From Chitinophagaceae bacterium (GTDB lineage Bacteria; Bacteroidota; Bacteroidia; Chitinophagales; Chitinophagaceae): a stretch of 6,158 nucleotides of DNA. The notes beneath the pieces were generated by a model. The model saw only the letters and a program-made list of their open reading frames with translations, was not told the DNA's origin and searched no databases. Each line of letters begins with the position of its first letter. Within the stretch, counting starts at the first letter, position 1. The translations under genes and the position numbers were made by a program. The DNA is taken from contig JAHEZA010000167.1 of NCBI GenBank assembly GCA_023251335.1, positions 1 to 6,158 of the forward strand. The letters are read 5' to 3'. Shown piece by piece: positions 1-6,017 of the stretch.

Positions 1-1284
1 TAGCTTCACGGCAATGTCCACATTTACATCCATGTAATGGGGATCGTCCTTATAGTCTTTTACAAATCTTCCACTAAACTCTCCAACGCCATTTACAAAT
101 TTTCCTTCGCGATCAACGAGGGTCAAAATTCCCAGGTTATTTTTCTTTCCCACCTTAAAGTCATCAGCCCCAAAAGCAGGAGCCGTATGTACGATTCCTG
201 TTCCGTCTTCGGTAGTTACAAAATCTCCTGTAATAATTTTAAAAGGCTCAGCTCCCGGAGTTATTTCCTGGATTTTCTCTAAAGAATTGGCTTCGAAGGG
301 CATTAACTGTTCATAGGAAATACCTTCTAGTTTGCTTCCTTTAAAAGTTGCTGATCTGAGCCAGGGAATTAATTTATCTCCTTCTTTATAATCATTAAAA
401 GAAATATTTTCTGCTTCGGATTTGAAATATTTTGGAATTAAAACTGTTGCAAGAATAACATGATTCGGCAAATGTGTATAAGGATTATATGTTTCAACCA
501 ATGAATATTCAATATTAGCTCCAACTGTTAAACCCAAATTTGACGGTAATGTCCACGGTGTAGTTGTCCAGGCAAGAAAGAAAAGCTCTTCGTTTTTAGA
601 ACCTTTAAACAAAAATTCCGATTTTTCATTTTCAATGATCTTGAACATTACCGTAGCACTCGTATCCTTTACATCTTTATAGGTTCCCGGCTGATTGAGT
701 TCATGTGAACTTAAACCCGTTCCTGCTGCGGGCGAATAAGGCTGTATGCTTACACTTTCATATAAATAACCTTTTTTATATAGTTCTTTCAGGCACCACC
801 AAAGTGTTTCAATGTAGTTATTTTCAAACGTAATATAAGGATGTTCCAAATCGACCCAATAACCCATTTTCTGCGTCACCTCATCCCATTTATCTTTAAA
901 TTTTAACACTTCACGGCGACACGTAGCATTGTATTCCTCTACCGAAATTGATTTCCCAATGTCTTCCTTCGTAATTCCCAATAATTTTTCTACTCCCAGT
1001 TCAACCGGTAATCCGTGCGTATCCCAACCACCCTTACGATTTACCTGGAAACCCTGCATGGTTTTATAGCGACAAACCAAATCTTTTAACGTTCTGGAAA
1101 TTACATGGTGAATACCCGGCATGCCATTGGCGCTTGGAGGCCCCTCATAAAAAACGAAAGAAGGTTTTCCTTTCCGGTTAGAAATACTTTTTTGAAATGT
1201 ATTTTCCTGGTTCCACGATGCCAGCGTTTCATCCGCAATTTGTGTAAGATTCAACTGTTTGTATTCGCGATATTTCTGCTTCAT
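1..1284 (-). CDS. ileS: Isoleucyl-tRNA synthetase, type 2, N-terminal 428 residues (partial)
   Basis: Cytoplasmic enzyme that activates isoleucine with ATP and charges tRNA-Ile. I translated the minus strand from the ATG at 1284-1282; the frame stays open for exactly 428 codons to the window edge, so the C-terminal catalytic half with KMSKS and the anticodon-binding domain are missing. Visible landmarks: start of the Rossmann fold with PPSANGMPGIHHV (49-61), the class I signature region; GGWDTHGLPVE (85-95); GTGLSSHE (188-195); and the CP1 editing domain with WTTTPWTLPSN (239-249) and GTGIVHTAPAFG (361-372), whose DD at 374-375 lies where the editing aspartate is expected. The overall style is that of the long IleRS of Bacteroidota (type 2, typically over 1000 residues). 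The signature reads GIHH (57-60) rather than HxGH. Start choice: first in-frame ATG, about 27 bases after the predicted transcription start, with a weak purine stretch upstream. Identity is near certain; the type 2 assignment rests on motif style. Confidence 0.97.
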   Translation of the reverse strand, partial: MKQKYREYKQLNLTQIADETLASWNQENTFQKSISNRKGKPSFVFYEGPPSANGMPGIHHVISRTLKDLVCRYKTMQGFQVNRKGGWDTHGLPVELGVEKLLGITKEDIGKSISVEEYNATCRREVLKFKDKWDEVTQKMGYWVDLEHPYITFENNYIETLWWCLKELYKKGYLYESVSIQPYSPAAGTGLSSHELNQPGTYKDVKDTSATVMFKIIENEKSEFLFKGSKNEELFFLAWTTTPWTLPSNLGLTVGANIEYSLVETYNPYTHLPNHVILATVLIPKYFKSEAENISFNDYKEGDKLIPWLRSATFKGSKLEGISYEQLMPFEANSLEKIQEITPGAEPFKIITGDFVTTEDGTGIVHTAPAFGADDFKVGKKNNLGILTLVDREGKFVNGVGEFSGRFVKDYKDDPHYMDVNVDIAVKL

Positions 1285-1317
1285 TATTTTTAACCTTCAT
1301 AGTAAAATAAAAGGATG

Positions 1318-1325
1318 CAAAGGTA
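1318..1325 (-). promoter_or_regulatory. Putative -7 element for ileS
   Basis: On the minus strand the bases read TACCTTTG, a full match to the Bacteroidota -7 consensus TAnnTTTG. It lies 33 bases before the ileS start, giving an untranslated leader of roughly 25-30 bases. No good TTTG-like -33 element sits at the usual 19-21 base distance, so the call rests on the -7 match and position. Confidence 0.5.
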
Positions 1326-1395
1326 AGATTTTTGCAAGGCAGTTATAACCGGAAGTGTTCATTTTTCTTTAAGCAATGATGCGCTTTCATTTCGT

Positions 1396-1403
1396 TAAAT
1401 TTG
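1396..1403 (+). promoter_or_regulatory. Putative -7 element for the aldo/keto reductase gene
   Basis: The plus strand reads TAAATTTG, matching the Bacteroidota -7 consensus TAnnTTTG, 22 bases before the reductase ATG. A -33 element is not clear; the nearest T-rich run (1361-1370) is somewhat too far away. The predicted leader is very short (about 15 bases) and lacks a Shine-Dalgarno sequence, which is common in this phylum. Confidence 0.45.
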
Positions 1404-1425
1404 TTTATTAAATAAATTAAAAGCA

Positions 1426-2415
1426 ATGAAAATAAAAGCATTAGGCAGCCAGGGAATACAGGCATCTGCAATAGGTCTAGGTTGCATGGGAATGAGTGAA
1501 TTTTACGGAGAACAAAATGAAACTGAATCAATACGGACGATCGTTAGGGCACACGACCTGGGTGTTTCTTTTTTTGACACTGCAGATATGTATGGGCCTT
1601 ACACAAATGAAATATTGGTGGGAAAAGCAATAAGATCTTTTAGAAAAGAAATTACCATTGCTACTAAATTCGGAATCGTCAGAGATCCTTCAAATCCAAA
1701 AGCACGGGGAGTAAATGGCCGCCCCGAATATGTAAAAAGCTCTTGTGAAGGAAGTTTAAAAAGATTAAACGTAGAAGCGATTGACTTATATTATTTGCAT
1801 CGCAAAGATCCTGATACACCAATAGAAGAAACCGTAGGCGCTATGTCACAGTTAGTAAAAGAAGGAAAAGTAAGAGGAATAGGACTAAGCGAGGTGAATG
1901 TGGAGACATTGCGGAAAGCACACGCAACATTCCCGCTTACAGCTTTACAAACTGAATACAGTCTTTGGAGCCGGGATCCGGAAGACGGGATTCTGGAGGC
2001 GTGTAAGGAATTAGGAATTGCATTCGTGGCGTATAGCCCGCTGGGCAGAGGATTTTTAACCGGGCAGATAAAAAAGTTTGAAGACTTATCCACGGGTGAT
2101 TTTCGAAAAACTTCCCCGCGTTTTCAGGGAGAAAATTTTGATAAAAACCTGGCGTTAGTGAATGAGGTATCATCAATTGCAAAAGAAAAAGGATGCACGC
2201 CTTCACAGTTGGCACTAGCATGGGTAATGGCACAGGAAGATTTTATTTTTCCTATTCCCGGCACAAAGAGAATAAAATATCTTGAAGAAAATGTACAAAC
2301 TGCGGACATTTCATTATCCGCCAGGGAGCTGGTGCAGATTGAAAAAGTATTTCCAAAAAATGCGGTATCAGGGTCGCGCTATTCTGAGGCGGGAATGAAA
2401 TCTTTGAATCAGTAA
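1426..2415 (+). CDS. Aldo/keto reductase (AKR13/YakC-like)
   Basis: A soluble NADPH-dependent oxidoreductase predicted to reduce aldehydes or ketones to alcohols; the substrate cannot be read from sequence. The 329 residues match the usual length of a single (alpha/beta)8-barrel AKR. The catalytic tetrad is visible: Asp51 and Tyr56 in [10 protein letters not shown] (49-58), Lys81 in ATKFG (79-83) and His125 in LYYLHRKDP (121-129). Further family features are [12 protein letters not shown] (17-28), SEVNVETL (155-162), the cofactor-side [11 protein letters not shown] (204-214), and [13 protein letters not shown] (277-289), where the basic residues would contact the 2'-phosphate of NADPH. The style resembles the AKR13 group (YakC, plant perakine reductase-like). 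Start is the first ATG, just after a -7-like element, with no real Shine-Dalgarno. It is transcribed alone, divergent from ileS and convergent with the CWC-type gene. No defects seen. Confidence 0.95.
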   Translation: MKIKALGSQGIQASAIGLGCMGMSEFYGEQNETESIRTIVRAHDLGVSFFDTADMYGPYTNEILVGKAIRSFRKEITIATKFGIVRDPSNPKARGVNGRPEYVKSSCEGSLKRLNVEAIDLYYLHRKDPDTPIEETVGAMSQLVKEGKVRGIGLSEVNVETLRKAHATFPLTALQTEYSLWSRDPEDGILEACKELGIAFVAYSPLGRGFLTGQIKKFEDLSTGDFRKTSPRFQGENFDKNLALVNEVSSIAKEKGCTPSQLALAWVMAQEDFIFPIPGTKRIKYLEENVQTADISLSARELVQIEKVFPKNAVSGSRYSEAGMKSLNQ

Positions 2416-2475
2416 AGACCTTGGCAAATTAATTTTTACAGTAGACAAAGGAATATTAGATATTTTTATTTAGTC

Positions 2476-2511
2476 GTAAAATATATCCCGGAATATTTAC
2501 AATTTTTATTT
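2476..2511 (+). terminator. Candidate terminator after the aldo/keto reductase
   Basis: An imperfect inverted repeat (arms from GTAAA at 2476-2480 to TTTAC at 2496-2500, with bulges, around a CCCGG centre) is followed by an AT-rich tract with five consecutive T. It lies 60 bases after the reductase stop and overlaps the 3' end of the convergent gene. The stem is AU-rich and bulged, so this is a weak call. On the minus strand no T-run follows directly, so bidirectional use is doubtful. Confidence 0.3.
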
Positions 2512-2709
2512 GAATAAATTTTGATGAAATTCTATTTTCAATTCTTTCATACAATTGGCGCAAAGGCAATCCTCATAATTTTCGTGCAAATAATTTCTTT
2601 CTGTTTCTGTTAGGGTTACACTTGTGCACTGACACAATAAGATGGAACCCACTTTGCATTCAAAAGAGGTACTGCATCGCGGACAATATTTTTTTTCATG
2701 CTCAGACAT
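2506..2709 (-). CDS. Cysteine-rich CWC family small zinc-binding protein
   Basis: A 67-residue cytoplasmic protein with eight cysteines: Cys9, 12, 18, 26, 28, 48, 50 and 53. The pattern KYCPRC..F.C.......C.C followed by C.C..C near the C-terminus fits the small cysteine-rich CWC family, whose role is unknown and which is presumed to bind zinc. The family's name-giving Cys-Trp-Cys is here Cys-Gln-Cys (26-28), so the tryptophan is replaced. Eight cysteines are enough for two four-cysteine zinc sites (inference). The start is the first ATG, 43 bases after the histidine kinase stop in the same direction, so cotranscription with the kinase is plausible. No signal peptide or membrane segment is present. 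Family assignment is fairly secure, function is not known. Confidence 0.8.
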   Translation of the reverse strand: MSEHEKKYCPRCSTSFECKVGSILLCQCTSVTLTETERNYLHENYEDCLCANCMKELKIEFHQNLFK

Positions 2710-2752
2710 AGGATTTCTGCTTTAGAAAGTTATGATGACAGATGAGACTGCC

Positions 2753-4171
2753 CTAAGAGTCATTGTGTTGCGGAATGATAAACGAAACGGTAAACACTGT
2801 ACCCTTTCCCGGTTCACTTTCCGCAGAAATACTTCCTTTGTGGGCTAAAATGATATTTTGAGAATTGGCGAGTCCTAATCCATTACCTTTTTCTTTTGTA
2901 GTAAAGTATGGTTCAAAGAGTCTGTCCATATCAGATTTCGATATGCCTTTTCCATTATCAGAAAATTTCACGGTACATTTATTGCCTTTCTTACTTGTCG
3001 AGATTTTTAAAATTCCATTTTCTCCCATTGCTTCTATTCCATTAACAATGATATTCAAAAAAGCGATTTTTATTTTTTCAGCATCAATAGAAATCGGGCA
3101 AATCTCCGGATCATACTCTTTTTCTACCCGCACACCATTTAATTTTATTCTGTCTAAAGCCAAACCAAGGCTTTCATCTATTATGTCGTTAATAGATGCC
3201 ATTGAGAATTTGAGTTCCGACACACGAGTTGTTGCTAGCAGATCGCTTACCAACTGATTGATCCTTTCTGAATTTCGCTTTATCATTGCGAACAACATGT
3301 CCGTATCTCCATTATCCCCGATTTCAGATCGCAATTGTTCGGTTGCGAGGTTAATATTAGTCAACGGATTTCTTACCTCATGGGCTATGACACGCGCTAC
3401 ACGCCCCGTTAAGGCGTATTTCTCAAGATTGCGCAATTCAATTAATTCGGTATTCAATTCCGCAAGTTGCTTTATCCGGCTTTGTAATTGGGTTTTGTAT
3501 TCGTTTGCTTTTATAGAAGCCTTTCTTTTTTCCTTGTTTTCTTTATTATAAACGACTAGTGAATAAAATGTAAGTATCACGGCAATGATGATAGAAACCA
3601 TGTTTAAAACCTGGATGAGACCAGAATATTTGGAAACACTTTTGGCTCTTTCATTCCAAAGATTAGTTTCCGCATTTTTCATAATGTTCAGTTCGCCCAC
3701 GATGGAATCGGTTTTTGAAATGCTTAATTGATTTTCATCCAGGCTTTTTGGTGAAGTTTTATGCGTTTCCGCGTATTTGGAAATTACGTTTTCTATCCAT
3801 AGAAATTTCTGGTCTATCAAAGATCGCAACGTGTCAAGATTCTTTTGCTGTTCTGCGTTGTCAATCATTAACAACCTTAGCTTTTCAAAAGTGCTGTCCG
3901 TTTTTCGAAGGCTTTTGTCGTAATTTCTTAATAAATCTTTATCATTGGTGAGCAGATAACCTCTAAACGAAGATTCAGCTTCTGTTATCAATCCCTGTAT
4001 ATTATCAAGATTATGAATTACTTCGTTTGTGTGATTAATCCAAAAATCCTGAATTGTTACTTCACGTGTAGATACCAGCGTAAGAATGTATGAAAGAAAC
4101 AAGAGAAAGAGCGCTGCAAAAAATCCGACCCGTGTCCTGTTCGCCATCTTATCTAAAATGTTTCTTAGCAT
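2753..4171 (-). CDS. CHASE3-domain sensor histidine kinase (orphan in this window)
   Basis: Inner-membrane sensor kinase of 472 residues that should autophosphorylate on histidine and pass the phosphate to a response regulator. Domain order: short cytoplasmic N-terminus, membrane helix about 15-34, periplasmic CHASE3-like helical sensor about 36-185 (with SSFRGYLLTNDKDLLRNYD at 68-86, the typical core), second membrane helix about 187-208, charged coiled-coil linker about 209-250, HisKA with His264 in AHEVRNPL (263-270), and HATPase_c with N-box around NIIVNGIEAM (373-382), DNGKGI (405-410), FEPYFTTK (419-426), GNGLGLA (429-435) and GKGTVF (455-460). All catalytic boxes look intact. No HAMP, PAS or receiver domain is seen, and no response regulator gene is adjacent. 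Start: ATG at 4171; Met9 is an alternative that would shorten the cytoplasmic tail without touching the first helix. CHASE3 ligands are unknown. Confidence 0.94.
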   Translation of the reverse strand: MLRNILDKMANRTRVGFFAALFLLFLSYILTLVSTREVTIQDFWINHTNEVIHNLDNIQGLITEAESSFRGYLLTNDKDLLRNYDKSLRKTDSTFEKLRLLMIDNAEQQKNLDTLRSLIDQKFLWIENVISKYAETHKTSPKSLDENQLSISKTDSIVGELNIMKNAETNLWNERAKSVSKYSGLIQVLNMVSIIIAVILTFYSLVVYNKENKEKRKASIKANEYKTQLQSRIKQLAELNTELIELRNLEKYALTGRVARVIAHEVRNPLTNINLATEQLRSEIGDNGDTDMLFAMIKRNSERINQLVSDLLATTRVSELKFSMASINDIIDESLGLALDRIKLNGVRVEKEYDPEICPISIDAEKIKIAFLNIIVNGIEAMGENGILKISTSKKGNKCTVKFSDNGKGISKSDMDRLFEPYFTTKEKGNGLGLANSQNIILAHKGSISAESEPGKGTVFTVSFIIPQHNDS

Positions 4172-4211
4172 TTATTCTTTGGGAATTAAATTCTCTGTGG
4201 AAAATAGAAAT

Positions 4212-4241
4212 TAAATATACACCGCCTGGCGAGATAACAAA
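4212..4241 (-). promoter_or_regulatory. Putative promoter for the histidine kinase gene
   Basis: On the minus strand a TTTG (4241-4238) is followed after 18 bases by TATATTTA (4219-4212), which matches seven of eight positions of the Bacteroidota -7 motif TAnnTTTG. It lies between the lipoprotein stop and the kinase start, about 40 bases before the kinase ATG. If real, the kinase has its own promoter and need not depend on transcription from the lipoprotein gene. The motif is loose in AT-rich DNA, hence modest confidence. Confidence 0.4.
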
Positions 4242-4262
4242 TTTCAGTTATTGTTTTTTAAC

Positions 4263-4433
4263 CTATTTTTTATTCAATTTGCTTATAAGCCATAAAATCA
4301 GGGCAACAACTATTACGATACCAATAACTCCCACCCATACTCCGGCCTTGAAAATAGAACCAATGGCAGCGCAACTGCTCAGGCATAAAGCGATCAGAAA
4401 AAAAGGAATCAGCATTTTTTTGCGAAAAATCAT
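4263..4433 (-). CDS. Small membrane-anchored lipoprotein, 56 residues
   Basis: A short minus-strand gene translated by hand from the ATG at 4433-4431 to TAG at 4265-4263. The N-terminus is a type II (lipoprotein) signal: positive MIFRKK, a hydrophobic stretch 8-18, then the lipobox LSSC (18-21) with Cys21 as lipidation site. The mature part is only about 36 residues: AAIGSIFKAGVW, a second hydrophobic helix (about 32-50), and a basic tail SKLNKK. The architecture, lipobox followed by IFKAG and one helix, resembles a family of very small Bacteroidota proteins that, as I recall, often carry the doubtful label 'phosphatidate cytidylyltransferase'; 56 residues cannot hold that enzyme. It lies 91 bases before the kinase gene in the same direction. 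Met7 is an alternative start. The coding call is well supported by the signal and helix; function unknown. Confidence 0.8.
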   Translation of the reverse strand: MIFRKKMLIPFFLIALCLSSCAAIGSIFKAGVWVGVIGIVIVVALILWLISKLNKK

Positions 4434-4641
4434 TTTGTTTGAGTTTAAATTTTGGAATATTTGTTCAATAAGCCAGGTAAGTGCTTATTTTAATTATCAA
4501 TAGTTATTGGAAATAATAATGCCAAAATATATAGTCAGCAAGCACTGGGTTCCGGAATTTATTTTTTGGGTATTAACAATTTGCCAGTGCAGTCAATGGA
4601 CAATTTAAGCTTTTTTTATTTGAAAGAATAACAACAATTCT

Positions 4642-4666
4642 TTTGCCACATGTTGGGCAAATTTTT
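4642..4666 (+). terminator. Terminator-like hairpin with no known upstream gene
   Basis: TTTGCC (4642-4647) and GGCAAA (4656-4661) are perfect inverted arms around an 8-base loop, followed directly by five T. Read on the plus strand this has the form of a small intrinsic terminator, but no plus-strand gene precedes it for more than 2 kb. It could end an unannotated small RNA or block stray transcription into the YtxH promoter. Only 3 of 6 pairs are G-C, so it is weak and could be chance. Confidence 0.3.
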
Positions 4667-4741
4667 ACTCAATTCTTTAAACGACGGTGGAAATGCAAAA
4701 TCAATTTCCTTTTATGAAATCTATATCCCTGTGGGGTTTCA

Positions 4742-4771
4742 TTGTTTTAGCATCTGATTTTTGTATCTTGG
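4742..4771 (+). promoter_or_regulatory. Putative promoter for the YtxH operon
   Basis: TTG (4742-4744), a 19-base spacer, then TATCTTGG (4764-4771), which matches seven of eight positions of the Bacteroidota -7 motif TAnnTTTG at the normal -33/-7 spacing. The predicted transcript would begin near 4778, giving a leader of about 55 bases before the YtxH ATG at 4833. This is the best two-part promoter in the window. Confidence 0.5.
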
Positions 4772-4832
4772 CAATGTATTTTGTCGTTATCCCGGGAGGA
4801 AACACAATTATAAAAAATTAAAATTAAAAATT

Positions 4833-5153
4833 ATGAGCTCAGGAAAAGTAATAGCAAGCGTTTTAGCCGGTGCCGCCGCAGGCATCGTTTTAGGAATTTT
4901 ATTTGCACCGGACAAAGGCACAGAAACAAGAAGAAAGATTGCGGAAAAAGGCTCCGATGTAGCAGGTTCAGTAAAAAACAAATACAATGAATTTACTGAC
5001 ACCATTTCAGAGAAATATGATGCAGCAAAGCAAAAACTGTCAAACCTTGTTTCGGAAGGGAAAGACACGGGAAAAGATATCGTGAACCAGGCAAAACAAA
5101 AAGCGGATGCCATGAAAGATGATATTAGAAATCCAAAACCAATCAACTCATAA
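4833..5153 (+). CDS. YtxH-domain small membrane protein
   Basis: A 106-residue protein whose N-terminal part, GKVIASVLAGAAAGIVLGIL then FAPDKGTETRRKI, is the typical YtxH signature: one glycine/alanine-rich membrane helix (about 5-24) followed by FAPxxGxETRRKI. The rest (about 35-105) is a charged, probably helical region rich in Lys, Asp and Ala, likely in the cytoplasm. YtxH proteins are tied to general stress or desiccation responses in several bacteria, but the biochemical role is unknown. Start choice: the frame is open further upstream, to an ATG at 4773 and beyond, but those starts would add a basic tail overlapping the predicted promoter and leader; ATG 4833 puts the conserved domain at the N-terminus as usual. 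It is first in a three-gene plus-strand cluster, 72 bases before the next gene. Confidence 0.9.
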   Translation: MSSGKVIASVLAGAAAGIVLGILFAPDKGTETRRKIAEKGSDVAGSVKNKYNEFTDTISEKYDAAKQKLSNLVSEGKDTGKDIVNQAKQKADAMKDDIRNPKPINS

Positions 5154-5161
5154 GTTTTTTA

Positions 5162-5169
5162 TACTTTTG
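5162..5169 (+). promoter_or_regulatory. Possible internal -7 element before the holin-like gene
   Basis: TACTTTTG matches the Bacteroidota -7 consensus TAnnTTTG 56 bases before the holin-like gene's ATG. No -33 element is visible, since that position falls in the A-rich end of the YtxH gene. The second and third genes may thus have a weaker extra promoter, or simply be cotranscribed with YtxH. A perfect 6-base inverted repeat, GAATTT/AAATTC (5170-5186), follows immediately, without a T-run. Confidence 0.3.
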
Positions 5170-5225
5170 GAATTTGGTGGAAATTCGCGGAGAATGTATT
5201 GTCCGGTGATAAAATATGATTAAAC

Positions 5226-5570
5226 ATGGAAAACAAGCAAAGCACTGTTGAGGAGTTGTACTATAAACTCAAAGAATATGCTGATCTCAGGTTGAATCTG
5301 TTCAAATTAAAGAGCATCAAAAAAGCGTCAGATTTTTTTTCCACGCTTACTGCGATTATCATTTTGTTGGTGCTTTTTTTTCTTGTGGTCATCTGCTTCA
5401 CTATAGGGATAGCGCTCCTTTTAGGCGATTGGCTTGGGCATAGCTTCTATGGTTTCCTTATCATGGGAGGACTATTTATTATCATCGGGCTTATTCTCTA
5501 TTCGGGAAGAGACAAGTTCCTAAAGCTATCAATTAGTGATAGACTTATCAAAGAGTTATTAGAAGATTAA
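5226..5570 (+). CDS. Holin-like (Holin-X type) two-helix membrane protein
   Basis: A 114-residue inner-membrane protein. The N-terminal 35 residues are charged and probably helical (EELYYKLKEYADLRLNLFKL), followed by two long hydrophobic helices (about 40-66 and 73-92) joined by a short GDWLGHSF turn, and a cytoplasmic basic tail ending in KELLED. This layout fits the 'phage holin family' / Holin-X type proteins that commonly follow YtxH genes in Bacteroidota. The name is historical: nothing here points to a prophage or lysis cassette, and no endolysin is adjacent. Start is the first ATG of the frame; no clear Shine-Dalgarno. It lies 72 bases after the YtxH gene and 24 bases before the next gene, indicating an operon. 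Probable envelope-stress or membrane-associated role (inference). Family call is moderately sure. Confidence 0.82.
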   Translation: MENKQSTVEELYYKLKEYADLRLNLFKLKSIKKASDFFSTLTAIIILLVLFFLVVICFTIGIALLLGDWLGHSFYGFLIMGGLFIIIGLILYSGRDKFLKLSISDRLIKELLED

Positions 5571-5594
5571 ATTCATGGAATAAATTTTCTGAAA

Positions 5595-6017
5595 ATGAAT
5601 ATTGAAGATACGGAAGACGGAATGCTGGGAGTTGTTCAAAATACGGCGGACCTAAAGGCAGCCATCAAGAGGCTTGAAAGGAAGAGGACTGTAATAGAAG
5701 ATGAACTTCAGGAAAAATTTTCTGAAATGCTTGAAACGCTTAAACCGGCTAATATTTTAAAGACCACTCTTCATGAAGTACAGGAGTCAGTGCCATTAAA
5801 GCATAACCTTCTGAAAATCGCGTTGGGTCTTGGCGCTGGTTATTTTTCGAGGAAATTAATAGTCGGCAAATCTGCCGGAATCGTTAAAAAGGCTTTGGGA
5901 ACTGCCTTGCAATTCGGAATAACGCATTTTGTAGCCAGCAAGGGCGGCGCCTCCGAGGACGATACTACTCCTAAGGAAAATAAGAAAAGTATTTTGGGGA
6001 GAATACTTTCTATTTAA
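5595..6017 (+). CDS. Hypothetical coiled-coil protein, third gene of the YtxH cluster
   Basis: I do not recognise a named family for this 140-residue protein. Residues about 17-48 are highly charged and likely form a coiled coil (LKAAIKRLERKRTVIEDELQ at 20-39). A short PANILKTTLHEV stretch (51-62) leads to a weakly hydrophobic Gly/Ala region (about 71-90, LLKIALGLGAGYFSRKL) and a second one (about 93-115), perhaps membrane-associated rather than clearly spanning. The tail (116-140) is polar and acidic then basic (EDDTTPKENKKS), ending in ILGRILSI. It follows the holin-like gene by 24 bases and is probably cotranscribed, which suggests joint work at the membrane. Similar third genes follow YtxH/holin-like pairs in Bacteroidota as I recall. 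Start at the first ATG; Met10 is possible. Confidence 0.8.
   Translation: MNIEDTEDGMLGVVQNTADLKAAIKRLERKRTVIEDELQEKFSEMLETLKPANILKTTLHEVQESVPLKHNLLKIALGLGAGYFSRKLIVGKSAGIVKKALGTALQFGITHFVASKGGASEDDTTPKENKKSILGRILSI

Larger units (their letters stand above)
4434..4832. other. Gene-free intergenic region between divergent units
   Basis: About 400 bases of AT-rich DNA between the minus-strand lipoprotein start and the plus-strand YtxH gene. It should carry promoters for both. On the plus side a promoter is visible at 4742-4771. On the minus side only a loose -7-like TATTTTGG (4529-4522) is seen, about 90 bases before the lipoprotein ATG, without a matching -33 element. A terminator-like hairpin lies at 4642-4666. 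I see no tRNA, no convincing protein-coding gene, and no long repeat. Confidence 0.6.

Noticed and set aside
37..282. Plus-strand open frame opposite ileS
   Set aside because: Antisense to the IleRS editing domain, whose motifs are unmistakable on the other strand.
2865..3551. Two consecutive plus-strand open frames opposite the histidine kinase
   Set aside because: They lie antisense to the conserved HisKA and ATPase regions and show no recognisable protein features; they are a by-product of the kinase codon pattern.
4218..4262. Possible terminator between the lipoprotein and kinase genes
   Set aside because: Only a 5-pair AU-rich stem (ATAAC/GTTAT) and a CGCCTGGCG near-palindrome with too small a loop are present, without a T-run on the minus strand.
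4090..4503. Plus-strand open frame of 137 codons opposite the kinase start and the lipoprotein gene
   Set aside because: It is antisense to a clear lipoprotein and to the kinase N-terminus, has a composition without domain features, and no promoter or ribosome binding site.
4714..4821. Plus-strand open frame of 35 codons (MKSISLWGFIVLASDF...) just before the YtxH gene
   Set aside because: It looks faintly like a membrane peptide, but the best promoter of the region (4742-4771) lies inside it, it has no ribosome binding site, and I recognise no relatives.
4761..4832. Upstream in-frame extension of the YtxH protein
   Set aside because: It would start within the predicted promoter and add a non-conserved basic tail; the YtxH domain normally begins at the N-terminus, as with ATG 4833.
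4808..5146. Minus-strand open frame of 112 codons opposite the YtxH gene
   Set aside because: Phe/Ser-rich antisense shadow of the Lys/Asp/Ala-rich YtxH protein, with no independent support.
5226..5570. Prophage or lysis cassette suggested by the holin-like protein
   Set aside because: No endolysin, integrase, structural phage gene or attachment repeat is present; the protein's neighbours are YtxH-type genes, and the holin name is only a family label.
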